A stretch of DNA of 37,087 nucleotides from Gammaproteobacteria bacterium (GTDB lineage: Bacteria; Pseudomonadota; Gammaproteobacteria; Nevskiales; Nevskiaceae). The position numbers were made by a program, and so were the translations under genes. Below the pieces are notes generated by a model that was not told the origin of the DNA, ran no database searches, and worked only from the letters and a program-made list of their open reading frames with translations. The DNA is taken from contig JACPFV010000024.1 in NCBI GenBank assembly GCA_016182805.1, positions 1 through 37,087 of the forward strand, written 5' to 3'. Shown one piece after another: positions 1-7,165 of the stretch (position 1 is the stretch's first letter; every line of letters starts with the position of its first letter).

Positions 1-205
1 CCGTCACCATCTGCCCGCTCCCGTGTCGTGAACCAACGGGAGCCAGTTTTCCCGGTCATCACGCGGGAGAACAGAACGCCGCAGGGTTACCGGTTACGAG
101 AAATCGGCGACGACTTCTTTGCGTCACCTGCCAGGAACCGCCCGGTGCGGACCCGCATGCCGGGTGGTGTGGGGAGGGCTGACTAGCAGTCAGCCCTTAC
201 CCGAT
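1..205 (+). mobile_element. Group II intron, 3' portion (probably group IIC-attC type), truncated by the window edge
   Basis: The last 70 or so bases fold as group II domains V and VI and end in CCCGAT, a usual intron 3' end. The rest, 1-133, would be the end of domain IV. Frame 1 is open from 1 to 186 but shows no reverse transcriptase or maturase motif, so any intron-encoded protein must lie upstream of the window. The intron runs opposite to the cassette gene beside it and stops inside a TTAGGA core-like sequence. Group IIC-attC introns are known to sit in this orientation on the bottom strand of integron attC sites. The subclass is inferred; group II identity is well supported by the folds. 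Confidence 0.8.
134..205 (+). ncRNA. Group II intron domains V and VI
   Basis: Domain V runs from about 135 to 170. The strand ACCGCCCGG pairs with the GCCGGGTGGT side, an inner TGCG/CGCA helix closes a GACC tetraloop, and a CCGC segment sits where the catalytic triad is expected. Domain VI is a perfect 10-bp hairpin, AGGGCTGACT (175-184) with AGTCAGCCCT (188-197) and loop AGC. It is followed by TACCCGAT, which carries the 3' splice site after 205. No clear bulged branch-point A is seen in the helix, which is tolerated in group IIC introns. Confidence 0.8.
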
Positions 206-215
206 TAGGAATCAG
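205..215 (-). other. Interrupted attC inner core (R''-like) of the first cassette
   Basis: The plus strand reads TTAGGAATCAG, so in the sense of the cassette gene it is CTGATTCCTAA directly overlapping the stop codon. A cassette beginning TTAGGA should carry an attC whose R'' is the complement, TCCTAAC. Here that sequence is present except for its last base, where the intron begins. The rest of the attC would lie beyond the intron 5' end, outside the window. This agrees with intron insertion between the two T residues of GTTAGGA. Confidence 0.6.
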
Positions 216-568
216 CGCGACGAACTAGCAAACGCAAGTGCAGGCCCCCCAAGTGCAATGAAGAGACCAAGGACAACCAAATACCGCGTTGGAATTGAGA
301 CGCCCGTTCGCTTGATGATGTGGGGCTGCCGAAAAAGAACAACCTGTTCTTTCTCTCCCGTCTTGATGTTCAAGTAATACGTTTCTGTGACTTCAATATT
401 CATGTAGGGCAGGCTGCCGAAAAAGCCTCGCTGCGCAATGTAGCCTTGAGACAACACCAGCGAGGAAAGGATAACGAACGCCCCAACAAATAAGACGGGA
501 ATACCTCTCGTGCGAGAATTAAAAGCGAGAGCATTGGTACAGACGCTCTTGAGTACCTGCCATTCCAT
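212..568 (-). CDS. Integron cassette gene: small two-helix membrane protein of unknown function
   Basis: This 118-residue protein matches nothing I recognise. It has two hydrophobic segments, about residues 23-44 and 92-112, separated by a polar stretch of about 45 residues rich in Tyr, Glu and Thr. That predicts a two-pass membrane protein with one small loop domain. The gene points away from intI, starts 9 bp after a core-like junction, and ends inside the matching inverted core. Both are typical of the first gene in an integron array. Its base composition is clearly more AT-rich than the surrounding core genes, in keeping with transfer. No good Shine-Dalgarno precedes the ATG, which is common for cassettes read from an integron Pc promoter. 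The cassette role is inferred from position and flanking sites. Confidence 0.7.
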   Translation of the reverse strand: MEWQVLKSVCTNALAFNSRTRGIPVLFVGAFVILSSLVLSQGYIAQRGFFGSLPYMNIEVTETYYLNIKTGEKEQVVLFRQPHIIKRTGVSIPTRYLVVLGLFIALGGPALAFASSSR

Positions 569-571
569 GAT

Positions 572-583
572 CTGATTCCTAAC
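572..583 (-). other. Core junction between attI and the first cassette
   Basis: On the minus strand this reads GTTAGGAATCAG. It begins with a GTTRRRY-like core (GTTAGGA, last base off consensus), the expected crossover point after the first G. Its 11 bases TTAGGAATCAG recur in inverted orientation at 205-215. The two copies therefore bound the cassette as R' and R''. Confidence 0.6.
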
Positions 584-699
584 GCTTTTCTAGACTTTGA
601 AAGTGACGGCTAATCTGGCAATGTGGTGACGCATAATCTGGTCCGGGCGAGCGTAACTCGCTGGAAGAAAACAAAAAGCAAAAAGGAAGTCCGTCAGCC
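584..699. promoter_or_regulatory. attI and intI leader region
   Basis: This gap between the cassette junction and intI is where attI and the integrase promoter should lie. The plus strand has a good -10-like CATAAT at 632-637 without a convincing -35. A short hairpin GCGAG/CTCGC lies at 647-651 and 657-661, with GTTACGC on its minus strand, a weak core-like site that could be an accessory integrase-binding site. The sequence AAGGAAGT at 683-690 is the intI ribosome-binding site. No LexA-like CTGT-N8-ACAG site was seen. The outward Pc promoter was not located. Confidence 0.4.
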
Positions 700-1683
700 A
701 TGCCAGAAAAAACCTCATCCCCGAATTCTCCGCGCTTGCTTGACCAAGTGCGGGCCCGGATTCGCGCGAAGCATTACAGCCTGCGGACCGAGGAAACTTA
801 TCTTCACTGGATTAAACGCTTCATTTTGTTCCACGGCAAGCGGCATCCGCGCGAGATGGGTGGGGCGGAAGTCGAAGCGTTTCTGTCCAGCCTGGCCGTT
901 GACCACAATGTCGCGGCCAACACGCAAAACCTTGCCCTCGCCGCCGTTCTGTTCCTCTACAAGGACGTGCTGGAGGTCAATCTTCCTTGGATGAAGGGCG
1001 TCACACGGGCGAAGAAGCCGAAGCGGCTTCCCACGGTGCTGACGCGGCGCGAGGTCGAAGGTTTGCTCGCGCACGTCGATGGCGCGGTGGGGCTGGTGGT
1101 TCGACTGCTTTACGGGACAGGCATGCGCGTATCGGAGGGCTTGCGCCTCCGTGTCAAGGATGTGGAGCTTGACCGTCGCCAGGTCGTGGTTCGGGACGGC
1201 AAGGGCGGCAAGGATCGCGTGACTGTCTTGCCCGACGCCTTGCTGCCGGTGTTGCGCGATCATCTGCGCGGCCGACGCGCGCTGTTCGAGGCGGACCTGG
1301 CGAACGGAAGCGCGGAAGTCTGGATGCCGGACGCGCTGGCGCGCAAGTACCCGAATGCCGCGCGGGAGTGGGGCTGGCAGTACGTATTCGTTGCGCGCGA
1401 TATTTCCGTGGACCCGCGCTCGGGCGCCGAGCGCCGCCACCATCTGGATGAACAGGTCGTGCAGCGCCATGTCCGTAACGCCGCGAAGCGGGCCGGAATC
1501 GCCAAGCCGGTGTCGCCGCACGTGTTGCGCCATTCCTTCGCGACGCACTTGCTGGACGGCGGCTACGATATCCGCACCGTGCAGGAGTTGCTCGGGCATT
1601 CCGACGTCAGCACGACCATGATCTATACCCACGTGCTTAACCGCGGAGGTCGCGGTGTGCGCAGTCCGCTCGATGCGCTGTAG
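700..1683 (+). CDS. intI: Integron integrase IntI (tyrosine recombinase)
   Basis: IntI catalyses recombination between attI and the folded single-stranded attC sites of gene cassettes. The 327-residue product is full length and has an N-terminal core-binding domain (about 10-100) and a C-terminal catalytic domain. The catalytic set is visible: R143 in GTGMRVSE, K171, H274 and R277 in [15 protein letters not shown]300 in LLGHSD, and nucleophile Y309. The extra segment at about residues 193-230 (ALFEADL through YVFVA) marks IntI against other tyrosine recombinases such as XerC/D. The C-terminus GVRSPLD is also typical of IntI. AAGGAAGT lies 9 bases before the ATG. Reading opposite to the cassette gene fits integron architecture. 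The reading frame is intact, so the integrase may be active. Confidence 0.95.
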   Translation: MPEKTSSPNSPRLLDQVRARIRAKHYSLRTEETYLHWIKRFILFHGKRHPREMGGAEVEAFLSSLAVDHNVAANTQNLALAAVLFLYKDVLEVNLPWMKGVTRAKKPKRLPTVLTRREVEGLLAHVDGAVGLVVRLLYGTGMRVSEGLRLRVKDVELDRRQVVVRDGKGGKDRVTVLPDALLPVLRDHLRGRRALFEADLANGSAEVWMPDALARKYPNAAREWGWQYVFVARDISVDPRSGAERRHHLDEQVVQRHVRNAAKRAGIAKPVSPHVLRHSFATHLLDGGYDIRTVQELLGHSDVSTTMIYTHVLNRGGRGVRSPLDAL

Positions 1684-1690
1684 CCGTTAA

Positions 1691-2827
<1,137 letters not shown>

Positions 2828-2900
2828 AGTCCGCGGCGCGTCTGCCGGGCGTCGCGGCACGACAAATGCAAGGATGCGGCGAAGACTCAAGGAGAAAAGC

Positions 2901-3764
2901 ATGATTCTGGTGACGGGATCGACCGGCAACGTCGGCCGGGAAGTGGTGCGCGAGCTGCACGCGCGCGGAGCGCAATTCAAGTGCCTGGTGCGCAATCCGG
3001 ACAAGGCCGCGGTGCTGGAGGGCGCGGGCGTCGCCACCGTGACGGCGGACATGGACGATCCCGCCAGCCTGGAGCCGGCGCTGGCCGGCATCGAAACCCT
3101 GTTCCTGCTGGCCGCGCCGTCCAGCCGCCTGATGCTGCAGGAGCTGAATACCGTGCTGGCGGCGAAGCGCGCCGGCGTGCGGCGGCTGGTGAAGATATCG
3201 GTGATCCTCGCCGACCGGGCCTCGGCCGCGACCTTCATGCGCGATCACGGCCGCGTCGAGCACGCGATCGAAAGCGCCGGAATTCCGGCGACCTTCATCC
3301 GACCCACCGGCTTCATGCAGAACCTCGCGCCTTCGTTCGGCGGCGCGGTGGCCAACGGCTACCCGATCTACGCGCCGGCCGGCGACGCCAGGGTGAGCTG
3401 GGTGGACCTGCGCGACGTCGCGGCCGTCGCCGCCACGGTCCTGACGCAGGACGGCCATGAGCAGCGCGTGTACGAACTGACCGGCGGCGAAGCGTTTTCG
3501 TACGCGGACATCGCGGCCCTGCTGTCCGGCCTGCTGGGCCGCAAGGTCGAATACGGAAACGTCACCGACGCCGCCGCGGAACAGGCCTTCCGCGGAGTCG
3601 GCGCCGATCCCTGGCTGGCGCACGCCCTGGTGAGCCTGTACCAGTCGTACCGACAAGGCCATTTCGCGGCGGTCAACGGCAACATCGAGCGCCTGACCGG
3701 CCAGCCGCCGCGGACGTTGGACGCCTACCTCCGCGAAAACCTGCAGGCGTTCGCGGCAAGGTAA
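2901..3764 (+). CDS. NmrA-like NAD(P)-binding protein (SDR superfamily)
   Basis: The product of 287 residues is an atypical short-chain dehydrogenase fold of the NmrA / NAD(P)H:quinone oxidoreductase-like group. The dinucleotide-binding motif GSTGNVG lies at residues 6-12 near the N-terminus, with further family marks: a core SVILAD segment, a PTGFMQN motif and an ELTGGEAFSY stretch late in the protein. The canonical catalytic YxxxK is not evident, as in regulatory or quinone-reductase-like members. I chose 2901 over an upstream in-frame ATG at 2874 because AAGGAG at 2889-2894 is well spaced for it and the Rossmann strand starts at residue 2. The substrate cannot be told. It converges on the peroxidase gene, whose stop lies 4 bp away. 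Confidence 0.85.
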   Translation: MILVTGSTGNVGREVVRELHARGAQFKCLVRNPDKAAVLEGAGVATVTADMDDPASLEPALAGIETLFLLAAPSSRLMLQELNTVLAAKRAGVRRLVKISVILADRASAATFMRDHGRVEHAIESAGIPATFIRPTGFMQNLAPSFGGAVANGYPIYAPAGDARVSWVDLRDVAAVAATVLTQDGHEQRVYELTGGEAFSYADIAALLSGLLGRKVEYGNVTDAAAEQAFRGVGADPWLAHALVSLYQSYRQGHFAAVNGNIERLTGQPPRTLDAYLRENLQAFAAR

Positions 3765-3767
3765 GAA

Positions 3768-4247
3768 CTACGCCAGCAGCGTCGCCAGGTCCTTCTCGAT
3801 GGACTCCGGCGTGTCGGTGGGCGCGTAACGCTTCACCACCCGGCCGCCGCGGTCCACCAGGAACTTTGTGAAGTTCCACTTGACGCCTTCCGTGCCCAGC
3901 ATGCCCGGCGCCTCGCTCTTCAGGTGTTGGTAGAGCGGGTGCGCCTTCGGGCCGTTGACGTCGACCTTGGCGTACATCGGGAAGCTCACGTCGTAAGTGA
4001 GCGAGCAGAAATTCTTGATCTCGTTCTCGTCGCCCGGCTCCTGGTGACCGAACTGGTCGCAGGGGAAGCCGAGAATGACCAAGCCCTTTTCCTTGTACTT
4101 GCGGTACAGCGATTCCAGCCCCTTGTACTGCGGCGTGAACCCGCACTTGGAGGCGACGTTGACGACCAGCACGACCTTGCCCTTGTAGGCGTCGAGCTTC
4201 TGGTCCTTGCCGTCAATGGTCTTGGCCGATAAATCGTAGATGCCCAT
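3768..4247 (-). CDS. Glutathione peroxidase family protein, probably thioredoxin-dependent
   Basis: This peroxidase reduces hydrogen peroxide or lipid hydroperoxides. The 159-residue protein has the family's four catalytic positions: C35 in VASKCGFTPQ (Cys in place of Sec), Q69 in the FPCDQFGHQEPG motif, W124 and N125 in KWNFTKF. C81 lies 46 residues after C35, the spacing of peroxidatic and resolving cysteines in thioredoxin-dependent members. Thioredoxin rather than glutathione is therefore the likely reductant (inference). AAGGAG sits just before the ATG at 4247. The gene follows the acyl-CoA dehydrogenase on the same strand after 20 bp, so the two are probably cotranscribed, perhaps coupling a flavin oxidation step to peroxide defence. 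Confidence 0.92.
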   Translation of the reverse strand: MGIYDLSAKTIDGKDQKLDAYKGKVVLVVNVASKCGFTPQYKGLESLYRKYKEKGLVILGFPCDQFGHQEPGDENEIKNFCSLTYDVSFPMYAKVDVNGPKAHPLYQHLKSEAPGMLGTEGVKWNFTKFLVDRGGRVVKRYAPTDTPESIEKDLATLLA

Positions 4248-4267
4248 TTCGAAACTCCTTTTCCGGT

Positions 4268-6028
4268 TCAGAACTGCTCCGCTTCGAGTTGCATCAGGCT
4301 GTCGGCGTTCTGGCGCACGTTGGCGCACAGGGTCGGCACCTGCGTCAGCAGCCGCGCGGCGAAAAACTCGGCGGTGATGCGCTTGGCCTTGCGCAGGCCG
4401 GCGTCGGGCTGCTTCGCCGCGGCCTTGACCATGCGCAGCCAGTTGTAGCCCAGGGCGGTCAGCGAAAACGCCTTCAAGAAGTCCACCGCGCCGAAGCCGG
4501 CGTCGTTGGGATTGGTCTTGAAGGACTCCTGCAGCCAGCGCGTGGTCGTCTCCACCGCGTCCAGCGCCTGGGACAGCGGCCGTTCCAGGAACGCCAGGTC
4601 GCGCCCGTCGGCGCCGGCCAGCGCCAGGTCCTTGCGCACGCGCTCGAAGAAGCGCTGCGCCAGGCGGCCGTTGTGCAGCATCAGCTTGCGCCGCACCAGG
4701 TCCATGGCCTGGATGCCGTTGGTGCCCTCGTACAGCGCCAGGATCTTGGAGTCGCGCACGATCTGCTCGACGCCGTGCTCGCGGATGAAGCCGTGGCCGC
4801 CGTACACCTGCACCGCCATCGAGCCGAGGTCGAAGGCGGCGTCGGTCAGGAAGCTCTTGACCAGCGGCGTGGTCAGCTCGACCCAGTCCTGCGCCGCCTC
4901 GCGCGCCGCGGCGTCGGTGTGGTGCGCGGCGATATCCACGTTCAGCGCGGTCTCGTACGCCAGCACGCGGCCCGCCTCGGTCAGCGCCTTCATGGTCAGC
5001 AGCATGCGGCGCACGTCCGGGTGCTCGATGATCGCGTCGCCGTTGTTGAAGGCCTTGCCCTGCCGGCGCTCCTGCGCGTAGCGGATCGCGTTCTGCGTCG
5101 CCAGCTCGCACTGGCCCAGGCCCTGGAAGCCGACCATGATGCGTGCCAGGTTCATCATCACGAACATGTTCTGGATGCCCTGGTTGGGTTGGCCCACCAT
5201 CCAGCCGCGGGCGCCCTCGAAGGCCATGGTGCAGGTCACGGAACCGTGCATGCCCATCTTGTGCTCGATCGACACGCAGCGCACCTTGTTGCGCTCGCCG
5301 GGCGTGCCGTCCGGCTTCACGAAGAACTTGGGCACGACGAAGGTGGACAGGCCCTTGATGCCGGGCGGCGAGTCCGGCAGGCGCGCGAGCACGAAGTGGA
5401 TGATGTTGTCCGCCATGCGGTGCTCGCCGCTGGTGATGAAGATCTTTCCGCCCTCGATCAGGAAGCTGCCGTCGCCCTGCGGGATCGCCTTGGTCTTGAC
5501 CGCCGCGAGGTCCGAGCCGGCCTGCGGCTCGGTCATGCACATGGTGCCGGTCCACTCGCCGGTGGCGAGCTTGGGCAGGTAGGTCCGCTTGATCGCCTCG
5601 CTGCCGTTGGCCTCGATCGCCTCGAAACAACTGGAGGTGAGTCCAGGGTAAAGGGCAAAGCCGACGTTGGCCGAGCACAGCATCTCCTCGACCACCTTGG
5701 ACAGGGTGTACGGCAGGCCCTGGCCGCCGAACTCGGGCGAGGACGACAGGCCGACCCAGCCGCCCTGCCAGTACAACTTATAGGCGTCGGCGTAGCCCTC
5801 CGGCACGCGCACCTCGCCCTGTTCCCAGCGGCAACCCTGGGCGTCGCCCCTGGCGCTGAGCGGGGCGATCTTCTCCTCGATCAGCTTGGCCGCTTCCTCG
5901 ACCACGCCGTCCACGGTCTCGCGGCCGACCATGTCGGCGAAGTCCGGCAGGGCGGCAAGTTGTTCGATGTCGAGGACGTCGTGCAGGACGAACTGGATCT
6001 CGCGCAGGGGGGCCTTGTAGCTGGCCAT
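4268..6028 (-). CDS. Acyl-CoA dehydrogenase, large type with extra N- and C-terminal regions (DmdC-like)
   Basis: This FAD enzyme would introduce the alpha-beta double bond into an acyl-CoA. At 586 residues it belongs to the long subgroup with an N-terminal extension and an extra C-terminal helical region, like 3-methylmercaptopropionyl-CoA dehydrogenase and many uncharacterised relatives. Visible motifs are CMTEPQAGSDL and FITSGEHRM in the FAD/substrate region and LALYEGTNGIQAMDL, where the Glu of YEGT is the catalytic base of the MCAD/SCAD type. GGAG stands 6 bases before the ATG. The gene heads a probable two-gene unit with the peroxidase. The substrate is unknown; DmdC-like membership does not establish sulfur-compound use. 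Confidence 0.9.
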   Translation of the reverse strand: MASYKAPLREIQFVLHDVLDIEQLAALPDFADMVGRETVDGVVEEAAKLIEEKIAPLSARGDAQGCRWEQGEVRVPEGYADAYKLYWQGGWVGLSSSPEFGGQGLPYTLSKVVEEMLCSANVGFALYPGLTSSCFEAIEANGSEAIKRTYLPKLATGEWTGTMCMTEPQAGSDLAAVKTKAIPQGDGSFLIEGGKIFITSGEHRMADNIIHFVLARLPDSPPGIKGLSTFVVPKFFVKPDGTPGERNKVRCVSIEHKMGMHGSVTCTMAFEGARGWMVGQPNQGIQNMFVMMNLARIMVGFQGLGQCELATQNAIRYAQERRQGKAFNNGDAIIEHPDVRRMLLTMKALTEAGRVLAYETALNVDIAAHHTDAAAREAAQDWVELTTPLVKSFLTDAAFDLGSMAVQVYGGHGFIREHGVEQIVRDSKILALYEGTNGIQAMDLVRRKLMLHNGRLAQRFFERVRKDLALAGADGRDLAFLERPLSQALDAVETTTRWLQESFKTNPNDAGFGAVDFLKAFSLTALGYNWLRMVKAAAKQPDAGLRKAKRITAEFFAARLLTQVPTLCANVRQNADSLMQLEAEQF

Positions 6029-6086
6029 GCCGGGCTCCGGGGGCAGATTTTGGGGGCGCCAAGGCTAGCACAGCCCCGGACGGCGG

Positions 6087-6596
6087 TTAGATCGAAGCGC
6101 CGCGCGGAAATTCGACGAACAGGAACCTGGCGCCGGACCCGGCGATCGGCGCGGACAGATGCCGGCGGTGATCCGGCGGGCCCAAGTAGATCACGACCAG
6201 GCCGCGCAGGTCCTTGCCGCGCACCGCCTCCAGCGCGCGCAGCACCGTGCGCAGGTTGCGGTTGGGGTCCGGGCCGGTGATGCCCAGGTAGTCGTGCTCC
6301 AGCGCCGCCGCCTGCATCTTGGTCGCCAGCTCCTCGGCGTCGCGGCGCAGGCTGGTGGGCGTGTCCAGCACGAAGAAGTAGAAGCTGGTGACCTCGTTGG
6401 GCACCTGGCGGCCGGCCAGGTTCATCGCCTCGTCGATGTCGAACGGGACCGCCGCGATCTTCTGCAAGGCTTGGTAGCGTTCCCAGGTGCGCACGCCGAG
6501 CAGGCCGGCCAGCGCCAGCGTGATAAGCGCCGCCGCGACCGCCGGCGGCGAGGTCCACCGGCGCCGGACGCCCGCGTCGGCTGCGGGTTGCCACAT
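6087..6596 (-). CDS. Hypothetical protein with one N-terminal membrane anchor
   Basis: I do not recognise this family. The 169-residue product has a basic N-terminus, one hydrophobic segment at about residues 17-36 and then a soluble domain of about 130 residues, probably periplasmic. The domain has a conserved-looking stretch with NEVTSFYFFVLDTP, a later YLGITGPDPN motif and a hydrophobic strand GLVVIYLGPP. Earlier in-frame ATGs exist at 6632 and 6608. I chose 6596 because GGAG precedes it at good spacing. It is divergent from yajC and ends 58 bp before the acyl-CoA dehydrogenase on the same strand, so the three minus-strand genes could share a transcript. Confidence 0.65.
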   Translation of the reverse strand: MWQPAADAGVRRRWTSPPAVAAALITLALAGLLGVRTWERYQALQKIAAVPFDIDEAMNLAGRQVPNEVTSFYFFVLDTPTSLRRDAEELATKMQAAALEHDYLGITGPDPNRNLRTVLRALEAVRGKDLRGLVVIYLGPPDHRRHLSAPIAGSGARFLFVEFPRGASI

Positions 6597-6697
6597 GGCG
6601 CGCTCCATCGAACGACGGTTGCAGCCTAACACCGGCCGTTTGGTGAGACCGCGCGATGGTTGAAACCTCCCACGCGGCCGCCGGGCGGCCCGGCAAC

Positions 6698-6726
6698 TAC
6701 CGCTTCGGGCGCCCGCGCGGCATAAT
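6698..6726 (+). promoter_or_regulatory. Candidate promoter for yajC-secD-secF
   Basis: A good -10-like CATAAT lies at 6721-6726, about 34 bp before the yajC start. The -35 position (TACCGC, about 6698-6703) is poor. In this lineage yajC would normally be read from tgt, but here it needs its own promoter because intervening genes are on the opposite strand. Confidence 0.35.
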
Positions 6727-6759
6727 TCGCGGCTCTTTTTTGCTCCCTGGGGTTTTCCC

Positions 6760-7089
6760 GTGCTCGATTTCCTGATTTCTCCCGCGTACGCCCAGCAGGC
6801 GGCGCAGCAGCCCGGCGCGCTGATGCAGTTCCTGCCGCTGATCGTCCTGGTCGTGCTGTTCTACTTCATGCTGATCCGGCCGCAGATGAAGCGCTCGCGT
6901 GAGCACCGCGACATGCTCGGCAAGCTGGCCAAGGGCGACGAGGTCGTCACCAGCGGCGGCCTGGCCGGCCGCGTCACCGACATCGGCGAGACCTTCCTGA
7001 CCATCGAGGTCGCCGAGCACGTCGGCGTCAAGGTGCAGAAGGCCGCCGTGACCAGCGTGCTGCCCAAGGGCACGCTCAAGGGCGGCTGA
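6760..7089 (+). CDS. yajC: Sec translocase accessory subunit YajC
   Basis: YajC is a small inner-membrane protein that associates with SecD-SecF in the Sec holotranslocon. The 109-residue protein has a short N-terminus with AYAQ, one membrane helix at about residues 23-41 and the family signature YFMLIRPQMKR, then a cytoplasmic domain with VVTSGGLAGRVTDI. The start is GTG at 6760, with GGGG about 8 bases upstream. secD follows after 76 bp and secF after another 11 bp, as in the usual yajC-secD-secF operon. Confidence 0.97.
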   Translation: MLDFLISPAYAQQAAQQPGALMQFLPLIVLVVLFYFMLIRPQMKRSREHRDMLGKLAKGDEVVTSGGLAGRVTDIGETFLTIEVAEHVGVKVQKAAVTSVLPKGTLKGG

Positions 7090-7165
7090 ACGCTTCCGTG
7101 TGCCCGCCGGCTCCCGGCCCGTCACCGGCCGGGATGACGTCCAATCTCGAAGGCGCCCGATTCCT

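Noticed and set aside
1-186. Frame 1 stays open and could be the end of a reverse transcriptase
   Set aside because: No reverse transcriptase or maturase motif is readable, and the frame runs through domain V, which is not coding in group II introns.
584-699. LexA box controlling intI
   Set aside because: No CTGT-N8-ACAG-like palindrome was found, although SOS control is common for integron integrases.
2874-2900. Upstream in-frame ATG as the start of the NmrA-like gene
   Set aside because: The Shine-Dalgarno AAGGAG lies after it and is correctly spaced for 2901, and the Rossmann motif begins right after the later start.
3768-5678. Apparent fusion of the peroxidase to a long N-terminal extension
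   Set aside because: The extension is an out-of-frame shadow of the acyl-CoA dehydrogenase. The peroxidase has its own ATG at 4247 with AAGGAG and a family-length product.
4289-6280. Plus-strand open frame of over 600 codons opposite the acyl-CoA dehydrogenase
   Set aside because: Same codon-bias shadow effect; no motif and no ribosome-binding site.
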